Below, piece after piece: positions 1-12,243 of a DNA stretch of 64,000 nt. The notes under the pieces were generated by a model, which worked only from the letters and a program-made list of their open reading frames with translations, made no database searches and was not told the origin of the DNA. Position 1 is the stretch's first letter, and each line of letters begins with the position of its first letter. Origin of the DNA: Ephemerocybe angulata. Its lineage: Eukaryota > Basidiomycota > Agaricomycetes > Agaricales > Psathyrellaceae. The position numbers were made by a program, and so were the translations under genes. The stretch covers positions 620,001 through 684,000 of the forward strand of contig JAACJK010000113.1 of assembly GCA_013368325.1 (NCBI GenBank), read 5' to 3'.

Positions 1-176
1 GCCTCAACAGAATTTCGGGATGGGTTACCGCTAACGGGATATACACGCCCAAGGACTTTAATATTTCTGACTTCCTTTTACTCTCTTCTGCACGTCGCTG
101 CCCTGATGCGAATGGATATGTGCATTATTCCCAGATTCCCCATGCAGATATGTACGTAGGTTTTACAGTCAATAAA
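1..176. other. Flank downstream of SEC7
   Basis: This is the 3' flank of the minus-strand SEC7 gene, whose stop lies at 177-179. I see no convincing coding sequence or RNA gene in it. It probably holds the SEC7 3' untranslated region, and any neighbouring gene lies outside the window. Confidence 0.5.
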
Positions 177-3100
177 TTAAGAAGTGCTGTCTATGATGCG
201 CTGGGCAAGGCCGACCCGCGTGAAGTAGGTTTTGAGAGGTTGTCGAATCTCGGGAGGGATTTCGCGAGAGAGGAGTTCGACGGCGAGGGGGTAAATGGCG
301 GAGAGGTATCGCGCAAAGGTCTTATCGTCCAGGCGGCTGAAGCCGTCCAAGGTTTCGGCGACGACTGGGTTCCATGTCAGGACATTCTTTCCCGACGGGT
401 CTGGGCGCAGTTTGGTGTAGGTGTCTAGAATCTCCAATCCCAGGCTAAAGAGTAGTGTCAGCTTTGGAATGCCGGGGAAGAATGGGAGGAAGTGAAACGT
501 ACAGAAGGAGTCGCTCAATGATCTGAGGGCGAGCAGCTTGGTATTCGGGCCGTTGGTCATGGTGCATAAGGAGGAGATTGTGAATTACAGTGCTTGAACT
601 AGTCGTCTCCTGCTTCAGCAGATTTGGGAGGTGCTTCATGAAGCCTAGAAAGGAAACAGCGTGAGAAACCAGTTCCCTTATTTGGACACGACTTCCACTC
701 ACCGACTTTCCACAGGCCAGTTCTGAGATCCTTGTCCTCGTTGAACTCGTGAGCAAACCTGTAACTGTGGTTGAGGACCCCCAGTAGCTTGAGAAGCTGG
801 TCCGCGGGGATGGTGGTATAAAAGTCTTGGTTGCGAAGCAGATCTGTTGTCGTCTCGATGAGGAGCAGCTGCAGGATACACTTGAAGATGATTTGCGCGA
901 ATATCCGCTGACGGTCCTCGTGCGTTATCTTCCCGTCTGTTGAACCATTTGCATCCCCGTTCTGCGCCTGCACTTCTTCAACATCGATGTCAGCGCGTAG
1001 ACTTTCGTCAAATAGTTGGTGAGGTGTTGTGGTTCTGAAGAGTCGGCTGAAGGTGGAGATAACTTTCTCCCAGAGAGCGGGCGAGAACTTCTTGACGTTG
1101 CTCTCCAAGAACTGCTGCAAGCATGAAGTTCCAATCCGTGATAGTGTGTTATCCTCTTAGGGATTGTCAGAATTCGGAAAATGTGATCTTTTTCAAGAGA
1201 TGTACCTTGGCAAATGCAGATGCAGAGCAGGTCGAAGAGTCCGTCCAGCATTCGGTCCAATGTGTCGAAGAAGAAAGTGTATAGGTCGACCAAATCGCGA
1301 AGGGCCTGGATCATGGTTGTTGACAGCCAAACGCTCATATCCTCCTGCGTGCTAAAGCGAGTCATCTCGGCTTTATTCTTGAGTGGAGCAAAGATCTGAA
1401 GCAAGAGTTCGTTGCACACTGTATCCCAGAACTCGACTGGATAACGTGAGCCATAAGTCTTCAGGGTAGTAAACAGGGAATCGAGAGCTCTGTTTTTATA
1501 GTTAGAACGTATTGCATACTGAGGATATAGTTGTATACGCACAGTCGTCGGACCTCTAGGTCCTCGCCATTCATGATGATATCCCGGAATCCGAAAAGAA
1601 TTGGCCACCAGAACTTGATCATGCCCTCGTCGAGCCCTTGCTCAGGATTTGACTTGGGCTTGTCAAGGAGAATCAAGCACTCTGGGTTCTTCACCATCAC
1701 AGGTATAACACCCCGGAGCATGGCAATAGCGAGCAGACTGATCTTCTGGTACTTGCTGACTTTGCAGAACTCTGTGATACAGACGATCAAGTCCGTGAAA
1801 GCACCGTACTTGACAATCTGGGTGAAGTTATCACGGTTCAACCTCGTAACCAACTCAAACGCAGAGTGCGCGATGCGTTCTGTGGGTTGCTTGTCACTGT
1901 CTGCTCCTCGGACTCAGATTTAAAACGGCGTACCATTCTGAGCTTTGGAAGCTGCTGAGAAGACGCCGAACATCGTTCTCCAACCGGATCGCAGGTTTTG
2001 CACCCGAGCTTGGATCATTTGATGAAGACATTGTAGGACCTTTGGCAAGTTAGTTGAAGGAACAAATTCGAAATTGGCAACTCATACCATGTCACGAATA
2101 TCGGGATTGAGATTGTGGATCATCGTGTACTCAAAGGGTTTGAGGAAATCCTTTTGGAACATGAAATGGGCCAATTCTTCCTTCTCCAAGAACCGCATAG
2201 CCAATTGTCGCAGGGCGTCCAGGGCGAAGAAACCAACATGCGCGTTCGGATGACAACACACCTGGGGAAAATATGAGTATACTCCCATACTGGGCAAACC
2301 TGATTATCACGCGCACCTGGTTGAAATGCTCCCCAAGAATCTCCCACAGATTGGACCACTCGATACGGATACGGTTCATGTTGTAGTACGAGATATCGAC
2401 CAGCTTCTGCAAACTGAACAGACGAGGGTGTTGTGACGGCCCTGACGATTGAATTTCTTCCCAAGAGACGGCACATAGAGCACGGACAAAGTCGACGATG
2501 GCAGTCTGCACTTTAGTCAGAATCGTCTTTCTTTCCTGGATGAAGGATCGACTCACGCTTGAGAGGTGATGACTCAACGAGAACACCATGTCGGCTGCAA
2601 CTGTGATGTGCGTCGAACGACTCTCGTTTGCCAGCTCCTCGTTCAATTTCTTGGACCGCCTAGATGCACAGTAAGGACGATGCTGATTGAGAAAGGAGAC
2701 AAATCTCACCCTCGCTTGTCTGGCAGGTCGACACCAGTTCCTATCAGTTGCATGTGCTCCAGCTGACTGACACAGGTCAAGACGTCTTTCCAAGAGCCCT
2801 TGAGGTTGTTCCCGTCCGACACAGCAACATCGAGGAGAGCCCTGATCGCGTCCATATTCTTGGCCTTCATCTCCCCAAGGTTGTTCAAGAACGTAAACTT
2901 GCCCAGTGTCGTCACGAACGCATTTCGTTGCAGCTCGAGGTCAAAGAAGCAAGCGATACGGATAGCGTTCTTGAATCCATCCAAGCAGAGCTCCACAATC
3001 TCTTGCTCTTCTGATTCTTGAAGCGGTCCAGACAACCCAGCTAGGAAGGCCATCCAAGCAACCTCGAGCATGGCACGTACATGGATAGTGTGAGATGCAC

Positions 3101-6100
3101 TGAAGAATTGATCAGAACGGTGTGAGCTTCTGAGATTTCTGAACATGGCCTTTAAAAACAAGCGTTAAATGAGTTAATCTGAAGGCAACTTCCAGCGCAC
3201 CTCCGTCTTATTTGACATTCCACTCGTCTGCAGAATATATGCTTCCTTCTGAAGGTCTCGCCCGACACCGGACAGCGCGTTAGCCAAGCCCGTAGATCCC
3301 TGCTGCAAAATCTTGGCTTCAATTTCGTCTTCCATGCGAATCTCGTTCGAATCGATGTCGTCAAAGATTTCGGAAAGCATCTCTTCAGGAAGATCTGTTC
3401 CGTCGTTGATTCCACGGTTGTTCTTAATGAAGTCCTGCTTGGTCATCCGGTTCTTGACTTGCGGGTTGTAGTGGTCAGTGTTGAGCATGATCACGGAGTA
3501 GGAAAGAACGTAGGCGGTCTCTGAGCAAAGAAAGAGGCAGCGTTAGCAGCAAGTCAACATAAGGAGTGCCTATATTTACCAGCGTTCACGAATGCAATCT
3601 TGGGGTTGTGCTCAATGTACCTCTCGGCGAATTTAAGTACGAACCGATCGATTTTCTGAGACTCTCCTGGCAGGCGGAACTTCTGTAGGAAGGCGCGAAG
3701 AGCATCGACGAAAGCAAGCCCAGAGAAATCAAGGATATCCACGAAGTGATGCATAATCGCAACATTTTGTGGATCACTGAGCAAGCAATGGTATCAGTAC
3801 AAGGTATGCGGGACAGAAAAGATGTTCTTACCCTTCACCCAGGTATTCACCGAGCATTGCCTTATTCAATCCATCGGTGTGGAAGAGGAACGTCGCTACA
3901 TCCTTGGGATCTTTGCTAAGAATGAAACCAGTGTCGATCAGGAATTCAATGCCCTAAGTGAATTGAGTACTGTTGTACCAGATACGTGTCACCATCACAC
4001 ACCTTCTTAGGTTTGTAGTTGAACTTCTTGATACCCTCCAAAAGCGCAGTTTTTCGCTGCTTGGCACTCTCGAACCTTCCAGGGTCGTCGGACTGTTGTG
4101 GAGTGGGCTGGCGCAAGGCCTCAGTGCTTCCAAAGGCAGAAAAAGAATTTGTGTCTCGTCGAGACTCGCCCATCGAACGAGCGGATGATGGAGGGACCAT
4201 GTCTTGCCCTTTGCTCGTCGAAGCAACAGATGCCGTGCCCCAAACTGCCAATGAGCGGAGGACGTTCACTAGTGCTTCAAGGGCCTGGCGTTTGAGCTGC
4301 GCGTCGGAATGGCCCAAACTCGACGTATCCAATGTTCCCGAAACCGAGAGCACCCCTGAATTCCATGAGGGCATTTGGTGGCCCTGGTTCTTAGGCGCAG
4401 GACTAGCCGGGCTAGGGGGTTCCGGGGTCGGTTTCGCGTGAGGGATAGACCCTGCAGCTATCGTTCCGAACTTGGAGATGATGTTCATCAAGCTTAACGC
4501 CCGTCAGCAATGAATGTAAGTCAAATACCACCTTGCACTCACTGTTCATAGATGTTGTCCGCGGCTTCCCGATCGCAGTCATAATTGAGGTAGATCTCAA
4601 CCAAAGCCTGTGGGTCCTGGCAAAGTCTCGAAAACATCCCCATAATAACAGCTTTCTGCTTAAGAGTCGAGGTCTTCATTTCAAGGATTGGGATGAAGAT
4701 TTCGTGCAGCAAAACCTCGATCTCTTTCTGGGCGAATTTTCAGCATGGGCTATTTCTAAGGACTTTGACCCAGCGCTCACCTTGAGTTTGTTGCGCATTC
4801 CCGATAGAATCCGCCAGAAGATCTCAACGCTAATTTCAAAGATATCAGGAACGGGACTGATGACGTTCTTGCTAACACTTAGGCAAAGGTGTTGCGCGAT
4901 AGCTTGGCCAAAGGGAGCAGCTTCGTTGTTGGATACTGAGTACAAGATCGATGTTGGGTCAACGATGAAGGCCATGTGGCTGTTCAGGATCCTGAGGATA
5001 AGTTGCAGAGCGAATAGTTTTGAACGCATTGCTGGTGACTTCGGATCCCGCTCGCTGAAGGGTGGTGAGCAAGGCAAGCGTTATTGTGCGCAGTAGACCG
5101 ACCTTTCCACGGACAACGGTTCCCTTGACTTCTTGCACAACGCCCGGAAGATCAAAAAGGAGTCTTTCACAAAGAGGTCGCGCAGTGTGAGACGGTGCTC
5201 CCGCATCTCCACTCCTTCAGGAGCGCCCTCCGGGGCAGGCTCGGTAGGTTCAGTTGGTTCAGTCCGCTCGTCGATGTTACTATATTGCATGGTTGCTCGT
5301 GAGCGTCAATTAGACCAAGAAGAAAAGCGACATACGCTGCAGACACAGAAGGCTCGGCCGATTCCTCCTGGTCCTCAGAAGTTGATTGCACAGTGCTGGT
5401 CGAATCCTCGGCGGGTAGGTCTGTGGCAGCCTCTGGCCCATTTCCTGGCAAGGCATCGGTGGACCGGACTCTTGGAGATTCAGAGAAGGCCGTTTCAGAG
5501 TAAGAACCAGGGACTGAAGGCGCCAAGCTATCTCTGCGCTCAATGGATTGCCTTGACTGCTCGTCTGGCTTGCTCCTATTGAATATGTGATCCACCATTT
5601 GGCTAAGCGCCGCCTGTGCAACTTGCTGGGTTCTCAGCTCCGCGCTTAGCATGTAAATGTTGTAGACAGTCCGGATACATTTAAGCAACGACGAATGGTG
5701 AACTATAGTTGTGTTTGAAACAACCAGGTTCAGGATTGCCTTCACTATCTGGACAGAGACGGTATCCTGCGTGGACTCCGTGTAGCAAGAGACGATGGTA
5801 TGGGCGACGAGATCGACGAGTGAAGGCTGGGGTATCGAGGTACTGGAATCGGGCATAGACGATCGCCGGTTATGGGGATTTGGTGAAGGCGGTGGGGAGG
5901 CGCCTTGGGGCAAGTCAATGTCCTCGTCAGCGAAGAAGTCAAATCCAATCAGCTTTGAGATGCAGTCCAAGCTCACGGCTGTGAGCTTCTCGTTCCTTGT
6001 TTCGCAAGCTAGTCGCAGAGGCTCCAATATATCTCTTGGACTTTCTGCTACACGCCCCGACTGAAGCAAGTCCAAAGCCTTCTGGGTGCTTTCCTTCAGT

Positions 6101-6699
6101 GGTATGGATCGCTTCGCCTCCTTGGAAGAAGCGATGGCGTCGAGCGCTGAGGATAGCAGAACGGATGACATATGGTGCCCCTGGAAGCTGGTCATGGAAC
6201 GTTTATGAGCATTGGTCGAGGTGCCGCTTGTGGTGGAAAGAGACGGTGAAAGGGGCCTGGAATCATGTCGTCCATTAGTGGAATGAGGCGATTTGGGTTC
6301 GGCAGGGGTTGGGGGTGGTGGAAGCGGACGGTCGTCTTGCTCTTCTTCAGTTACGTTCTTAGAAGGCGTCGGGGGAGGTATCGAGTCGTTGTCGTCATCG
6401 GATTCATGGTCATCGCGCTGCCGCTCAGTGGTCTCCTGCGGCGTCACGACCTCGGCTTCCAATTCCGCCTGCGGTTCTGGTTCTGGTTCCTCGGACTCCA
6501 ATTCTGTGTCGATGTATGTTGGGGGCGTCTCTGAGCCGAACTCTGTCACAGAAATGCGTGGGGTATCCAGGGCCTTTGGAACTTCAAGGTCGTCAATCCT
6601 ACCAGAGGCCGACAACTCGGGATCGGACCCGTTCACGGGAGGAAGGGTAGGCGGTGAAGAAGTAGCCTCGTGCTGGTGAGCATGTCCGTTGCCGTCCAT
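177..6699 (-). CDS. SEC7: SEC7-family Arf guanine-nucleotide exchange factor (BIG/Sec7p type)
   Basis: Large Golgi Arf-GEF that loads GTP onto Arf GTPases during coat recruitment at the trans-Golgi. About 1900 residues are spread over many exons. The first ~180 residues are low-complexity (Pro, Ser, Glu/Asp), followed by a helical DCB-like region. A HUS-box-like motif LNYDCD lies near 4560-4605. The catalytic Sec7 domain (about 3170-4000) shows the glutamate finger [13 protein letters not shown] (about 3640-3690) and the motif [15 protein letters not shown] (about 3440-3490). Helical C-terminal HDS-type repeats follow and end in QRIIDSTS. I chose the ATG at 6699; the open frame extends upstream only to a TTG. 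The start lies 147 bp from the divergent deoxyhypusine synthase gene. Family assignment is secure; the exact intron set (roughly 12-15) is approximate. Confidence 0.93.
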
Positions 6700-6846
6700 C
6701 AGAGTCCTCGTGGCCAAATGCGAAGCGGATGGTCGTCGTGGTCGTCGTTGGCGGGTTCAAGGCGCGCCGACTCTGCCTTGGGCAAACAAAACACGGCAGT
6801 TGTTTGCATCAATCACTGCCTCCCACAAATTTCCCTTCCGCTCCCA
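6700..6846. promoter_or_regulatory. Shared divergent promoter SEC7 / deoxyhypusine synthase
   Basis: Only 147 bp separate the SEC7 start (minus strand, 6699) from the deoxyhypusine synthase start (plus strand, 6847). Both promoters and both 5' leaders must fit here or overlap. I see no clear TATA box. Calling it a bidirectional promoter is an inference from the geometry. Confidence 0.55.
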
Positions 6847-8129
6847 ATGATTCCTACCGGCGCCTCTGCAGCAGTCCTCAAGCCCTCCGACCCCATCTCG
6901 CACGATGCCATTCCGGTACAGGGCCCCAACTTTGACCAGAAGCTCTCCTTCCAGGAGTTTATGAGCAGCTATGAACGCATAGGATTCCAAGCCAACAGTC
7001 TGGGGAAAGCAATCGACATTGTCGATAAGATGGTGCGTGCCGGTGCGAAGTTTCCTGCCGTGACACTATTGAAGGGCACATATAGCGTAGCTGGAGGCTT
7101 TCCGATGAACCTGTCTCGCCCGAAGAAGCGGACGAGTACCTCGATCCTGAAGTACGCGCGAACACCAAATGCAATATCTTCCTGGGGTACACCTCGAATC
7201 TTATCTCGTCCGGCCTCAGAGAGATCTTCCTCTACCTAGTCAAAAACAAGCTTGTCTCTGCTATCGTCACCACAGCGGGTGGTATTGAGGAGGACTTCAT
7301 CAAATGCCTCGGCAAGACCTACCTTGCTGACTTCAACCTCGACGGCGCAGAACTGCGAAAGAAGGGCATGAACCGAATTGGCAACCTTATCGTTCCAAAC
7401 GATAACTACTGCAAATTCGAAGACTGGCTGATGCCTATCCTTGACACGATGCTCGCCGAGCAGAAGGAGACTGGGCAGGTCTGGTCCCCGAGCTCCTTCA
7501 TTCGACGCCTTGGGAAGGAAATCAATGACGAGGAATCTGTGTACTACTGGGCCTACAAAGTGAATACCATACATTCTGCACCTGTTCTCCGCGTTTTTCC
7601 AGCGCTTACATCTGTCTTTAGAATGATATCCCTATCTTCTGCCCAGCACTCACCGATGGCTCCATTGGAGACATGATCTACTTCCACTCATTCAAATCGC
7701 CTGGATTCGTCCTTGATATCGTCCAGGACATCCGTGCTCTCAACGAAATGTCAAGGAAGTCCAAGAGGGCAGGCATGATCATCTTGGGCGGTGGTGTTTG
7801 CAAGCATCAAATCGCAAATGCCATGCTCATCCGAAACGGAGCGGATTATTCTGTCTACATCGTATGTAGGGCTACACTCGCGCAAGCTACGTTTGCTGAC
7901 TTCGCCCACAGAACACTGGACAAGAATTTGATGGATCTGACTCTGGTGCCCGCCCAGATGAAGCAGTGTCCTGGGGCAAGATCAGGGCAGGCTCCGAGTC
8001 CGTAAAGGTGGATACTCATTTCCTCATCGCAAGTTCGAAACTCACCATCCCGTTCAGATCTACGCAGACGCGACGCTCGTCTTCCCTCTCCTAGTGGCTG
8101 CTACTTTTGCAAAAGAAAACATGCAGTGA
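6847..8129 (+). CDS. DYS1: Deoxyhypusine synthase
   Basis: Transfers the aminobutyl group of spermidine to one lysine of eIF5A, the first step of hypusine formation, in the cytosol. Five exons splice cleanly (6847-7032, 7086-7559, 7622-7861, 7912-8007, 8058-8129) to about 355 residues, the usual family length. Motifs seen are [27 protein letters not shown] and the active-site segment [15 protein letters not shown], where Lys is the enzyme-intermediate residue. [18 protein letters not shown] near the C-terminus is part of the NAD/spermidine pocket. His after the catalytic Lys is followed by Gln; many homologues have His-His. The gene converges on a 14-3-3 gene with 147 bp between stop codons. 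Confidence 0.96.
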
Positions 8130-8276
8130 ATGTTGTGACGAGAACGACATAAGCGAGGAAAAACAGAGGATCTTCGGACTGTACATTATAATAGAGCAAA
8201 CGCGTAACGCAAACCTGGTTTTACGCATACCACCACCACCGTAAGATGATTCCTTTCGAACCTGCCTCTTCAAGAC

Positions 8277-9259
8277 TTACATCTCCTCGACCCACAGCAC
8301 GAGATCATCGCGAAGTAGTTGCAAGATACTCAGCGAGTCACGCAATGTTGGATTAGCTGCTGTGGTCTTTGGGTTTAGTGACTGTATGGCGTCGTCAAAG
8401 GCGCTTTTCGCCAGATGACAGGCCCTGGCTGGACTCTTATACACATCTGATTAAACGAATGTCAGATTGGCGATCTGCCCTCGGACTTCGTGTATCGTAC
8501 TCACCGTGATAAAAGACCGAAAAGTTCAAGGCCAACCCAAGTCTGGTAGGGTCCAGTGCATCCAACGTCGTCAACGCTCGTTTGTACGCGTTCTTGTAGG
8601 CCTGCAAGGATGTCTCCCCGAACCTTTTCCGATCTTTCTCTGGCCCGAACTCTGCGAGATATCGATAATAATCTCCTTTCCTATGGTTCAGGTTAGTTTC
8701 GGCGTCGGCTTTATCGAGCAAAAGGCACAAACATTTTGGAGTAGAAGACGGCTTCCTCCCCTGGCTTCGCAGCAAGCAGCAAGTATCGATCGAGCAAGTC
8801 GATGATGTCGTTGCAAGTATCCAAGAGATCATTCTCGATCTTATGCCTCTGCTGCCTCACCAGCAGCAGCTCCCTCCGGCGCTTGGCGTTCTTCGTCGCC
8901 TGCACACTCGTCTGGGCCTCCACAGCCTCCACAATCCGCCAACTACTCCGGAGAGTATTGGTGAGGTTTTTGTACGCTATTGAGAGCAGGCTGCGTTCCT
9001 CCACAGTCAGGCGGGCATTGTACGCGAAGACGATCTTCTTGATCTCAGAGACGACATCTTCGGAGATCGAAGCGCGTCGTTCAGCGGTGTCGGAGAATCA
9101 GGGAACACTCCTAACCTTGGTATCGCTCGGCTTCGATTGCGAGCTCAGCGATGAGCATGCATCGCGCACGATCCACTGGGCGCTTGACCTGAACCTTCAG
9201 CAGATGTCAGTAACGTAACGCAAATCCAAGGACTGCAGGGGCAGACTCACTGTGGGCAT
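8277..9259 (-). CDS. Diverged 14-3-3 family protein
   Basis: Phosphoserine/phosphothreonine-binding adaptor fold, nine helices, about 260 residues. The reconstructed product starts [14 protein letters not shown] after a tiny first exon encoding MPT. Recognisable family segments are [70 protein letters not shown] and [12 protein letters not shown]. The groove residues Lys in the AYKN segment and Arg-Tyr in YYRYLAE are kept. Conserved fungal 14-3-3s are far closer to each other than this one is to them: the first helix differs and the protein stops at LWVEEM with no long acidic tail. I therefore call it a divergent paralogue rather than the main BMH1-type gene. Five introns are inferred, all with GT-AG ends. 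Confidence 0.88.
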
Positions 9260-9710
9260 GGTATGTATCTGAGAAGGTACTCAATGAAGTACACGCTTGG
9301 TTCGCAGGGCAGGCGTTTAAGAAGTAGCGACGGATGCTGAACCCCCTGCCCAGCTGAGAGCCACGGCGCGGTAGATTTAATGTATGCCCCTAGCCATGCT
9401 GCTCGAGCCAGGTGTTCTTCATTGATCTGGATGTTTGGTTAAACTCGCTGCAACCACGTTGAGTTGCGCATACGCAGCATGTAGCATGATCTGCGTTTCA
9501 CGAGCAGGTGAAAGGGCAAGCGGTTGGTGATATCATCGATAATCCTGATTCAATTCAGCTGCTTGAGAACCTCTATAGTGCCCGGGTGGATATGGATCGA
9601 TACGCAGATAAAGTACCTTATGCACTACATCTGATATGGGTTTAATACAGGCTACAAATAAATGGTGGGGCATACCCCTGTCTCGACACGACCTTGCTAA
9701 TCCAAACCAT
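9260..9710. other. Intergenic, 14-3-3 promoter side / aminotransferase 3' side
   Basis: About 450 bp between two minus-strand genes. It should contain the 14-3-3 promoter and leader and the 3' untranslated region of the aminotransferase. I see no convincing coding exon, tRNA-like fold or repeat. Confidence 0.4.
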
Positions 9711-11856
9711 CTAAGCCCTAAAGAACTTGACGATAACCCGAGCGAATATGGAAATTGCCTTTTTCATGGTATTGAACTGAAGTCGTGAAAGTCAGTATTG
9801 ATTCAACGAGGTCAATGTTCGAGCGCCAAGTACCTCTGCATTGCTAAAGCTGACTCGGAAATGTCCTGCCGGTTCCTCATCTTCCACTGTGGCGGTTGCC
9901 GCAAACATTTGACCTGTGCGTTGTTAGCTAGCTTCGAGTTTGCAGAAGAGGGAGAGACGAACCTGGGCCAAAGAGGACACCGGCTTCAGCGAGCTCTACC
10001 CAGAGATCCCACTCCAGTTCTTTCGCGGACTTGGAGCCATATTGTGGATGCTGCTCCAGGTTGAGTTTGAGCTAGGGCAATGGCCATGAGTTCCTTCGAG
10101 GTCGGCATCTAGTCGAAGAAGTCGCTCACCCAGACAAACATACCCGATGTAGGGGGAACGAACGATAGCAATTCCTGGTCGTTGAAAAGCTTCTTTTCCT
10201 CAAAGATTCGCGTAGACTTGACTTTGGGGTATGCGGTATACACATCACAACCTGTGAAGCAATCGACCCCACTGTTGGCGACCACCCCAACCCTGAGGTC
10301 GAACTCATCTGCAAGGCAATCTATAATAAAATCGCGCCGCACGGTGTACTGAGTTTGGAGTCCTGCGAACCAGGTCAGCGCGGAAGTTAAGTTGGGACGA
10401 CGTGAGATGGGTACCTTGTGTCCAACGCAGGAAGCCCTCGAATCCCCATTGCTCTACCAATGAAATGATTAGAGCCTGGCTGAATCCACATGGTGCTTGC
10501 GTTGAAGTTTCCGCCTGCCTTTCCAGTCGTTCTCCAAATTTGGGATTGCACGTAAACCATCCCATCCGACAGCCAGGTGCAATTGTCTGCACCGCAGTCA
10601 ATTTCGGGGCGTTGACAATAAGAAGACCTAAACGCACTTTGGAAAATGTATCTAGACGGATCACTCGTCCCTCATAATCAATTCTGGACAACCATAAGTA
10701 TCTGCCCTAGTAAACGCGACTGCAGCATACCTGAGATAACTGGGAGCAAGGTGGTCGATGTATGCCTGTAGGTCCAGTTCTCCCTTGCGCTCATTTCGGG
10801 CTGGGTGCGAGGGAGGATGGTAGGGCCCCTCTTGAAGGAAGTAGTACGGATCATCTTCGACAATGATGACGTCTATGGGATAATGAGCTCAACGAGCCAA
10901 ATACTGAGACAGGAAGAGGGTATACCAAACTCGACGCAGACATCATATATTTCCTTCTTTCGACCGAGAGCCATGGTCTACAAGCTAGGGATGAGTGAGC
11001 TGATTCTCGAACCTCACTTGAAGACTTACGGCGCCTGTTGGGTTTTGACCCACTGGGACGGTGTACATGACGTGAGGTCTGGTCAAAGTCACCGTCAGGC
11101 TTTGGCCCCTGAAAACTAACGGACTACTCGCCTTGGCATCCCTCGAGCCTCCGCATCCCAATTCGCAAGAACCTCTCGCAGTGCGTCTGCACGCATCCCC
11201 TGGCCATCCATATCAACAGGAACAGCCTTGATATTGTACGGCAGCATGCACGCCAGCGCGGAGGGGTATGTCCAGGTACTCGTGAGGACACCCTCTCCTG
11301 GATTACAAAGCGTAAGTACAGCCTTCATCCACCCGTCGGTGTTACCGACATGCGCCAGGACAGTCCAGTCCGAGTACCCAGGCCTGAATACCTTCCCTGT
11401 GAGCTCCCTGGCGAAGTCCAACAATTTAGGTTGCCCAGATGCCATGCTATACTGCAGGACAGTAGCCAAGTCTAGCTGCCCCGGGGTACTGGCGTGTCTT
11501 GGAATCTCTATGGGCACTGTCTTGGGCTTCCCAGAGGAAAACAGATTCCAAAGCCATGACAGTGGGGCCTTGGACGGTTCGGTCTGGGAGGGGAATGCGT
11601 TCGGAAGGAGGATATCTGCCCCAACAGACGAGAAGGGGAACACGTCGGGAGAGGGGAGGCCTGCAAAGAGCTTTGGTCACCGGCTAGCGAATTAGTAGAC
11701 GACAACGACCTCACCTCCCGCAAGGCTTATAATTCCGGGCTTTCCCCAGTACTTCTGCAAGCCTTTGAGTGGCGACAGAGGTCGCGCCTTGGCGAACGCC
11801 GACAGGTGGTGGGTCAAGTCTATCGACTCTGGCAGTTTCTCGTCAATTGAAGACAT
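9711..11856 (-). CDS. PLP-dependent class I/II aminotransferase (ARO8 / aminoadipate-kynurenine aminotransferase type)
   Basis: Fold-type I aminotransferase related to fungal ARO8 and alpha-aminoadipate/kynurenine aminotransferases, with aromatic or 2-aminoadipate substrates likely. The N-terminus MSSIDEKLPESIDLTHHLSA leads into a GIISLAGG segment typical of the group. Other motifs are VPVGQNPTGA (about 11035-11070) and LDTFSK joined across an intron to TIAPGCRMGW (about 10570-10665), where Lys forms the Schiff base with PLP. The C-terminal exons give a domain containing GVLFGPGQMFAA and end KKAISIFARVIVKFFRA. I extended the gene past an apparent stop at 10109-10111, because the preceding GTGAGC is a splice donor and the next two exons continue the conserved domain. 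Substrate specificity cannot be read from the sequence. Confidence 0.92.
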
Positions 11857-12243
11857 AGCTGGGGGTACAGGATGTGGAGGCGGGAGGGGTATGTATAATG
11901 TAGATAACCATTTCGTCCGTTTTGGTGGCGTTTTGATTTGTCAAGCCCTCGCAACATGATAAATCCCGCTCACGCGGCTGCGACATGATAAGAGCTTCGA
12001 GCCCATTGCGGTCATTTCTGAAGTGCTTCCAGTGGGAGAAAGCTTCGTCCACTTTTCCGGGCATTATCGACGCGTCTGTGGCGCGTAGACGCGCTAATGA
12101 CCGCGTCTCGATGTCGTCTTCCAAGAGGTGTAAGGCGTCAGCGTCCTTCCGAACAAACGGGGGAGCCTAAATATAAAGCGATCAATAAATAGGCGCAAAT
12201 AGGCGGGAATCCGGAATTCCCGGCGACGACGTCGGCGGCGACC
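11857..12243. promoter_or_regulatory. Divergent promoter with MCB-like (ACGCG) cluster
   Basis: This 387-bp spacer separates the minus-strand aminotransferase from COQ10. Within 12070-12106 there are four closely spaced ACGCG-like sites: ACGCGT at 12070, GCGCGT at 12081, ACGCGC at 12089 and CCGCGTC at 12101. They resemble the MluI cell-cycle box bound by MBF-type factors in fungi. They lie about 140-175 bp upstream of the COQ10 start. Any role in cell-cycle regulation is inference; short ORFs here look non-coding. Confidence 0.4.

Noticed and set aside
6265..6679. Gly/Ser-rich frames on the plus strand
   Set aside because: Antisense shadows of the Pro/Ser/Glu-rich SEC7 N-terminus.
8434..8448. 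Fifteen-base match to the Tn5/Nextera mosaic end (CTCTTATACACATCT)
   Set aside because: It lies in frame inside the 14-3-3 gene and encodes natural family sequence (VYKSPARAC context). The match stops after 15 bases, so it is most likely chance, not adapter contamination.
10109..10342. Apparent C-terminal end of the aminotransferase at a TAG after SDFFD
   Set aside because: GTGAGC before it is a splice donor; three further exons continue the conserved domain down to 9711.
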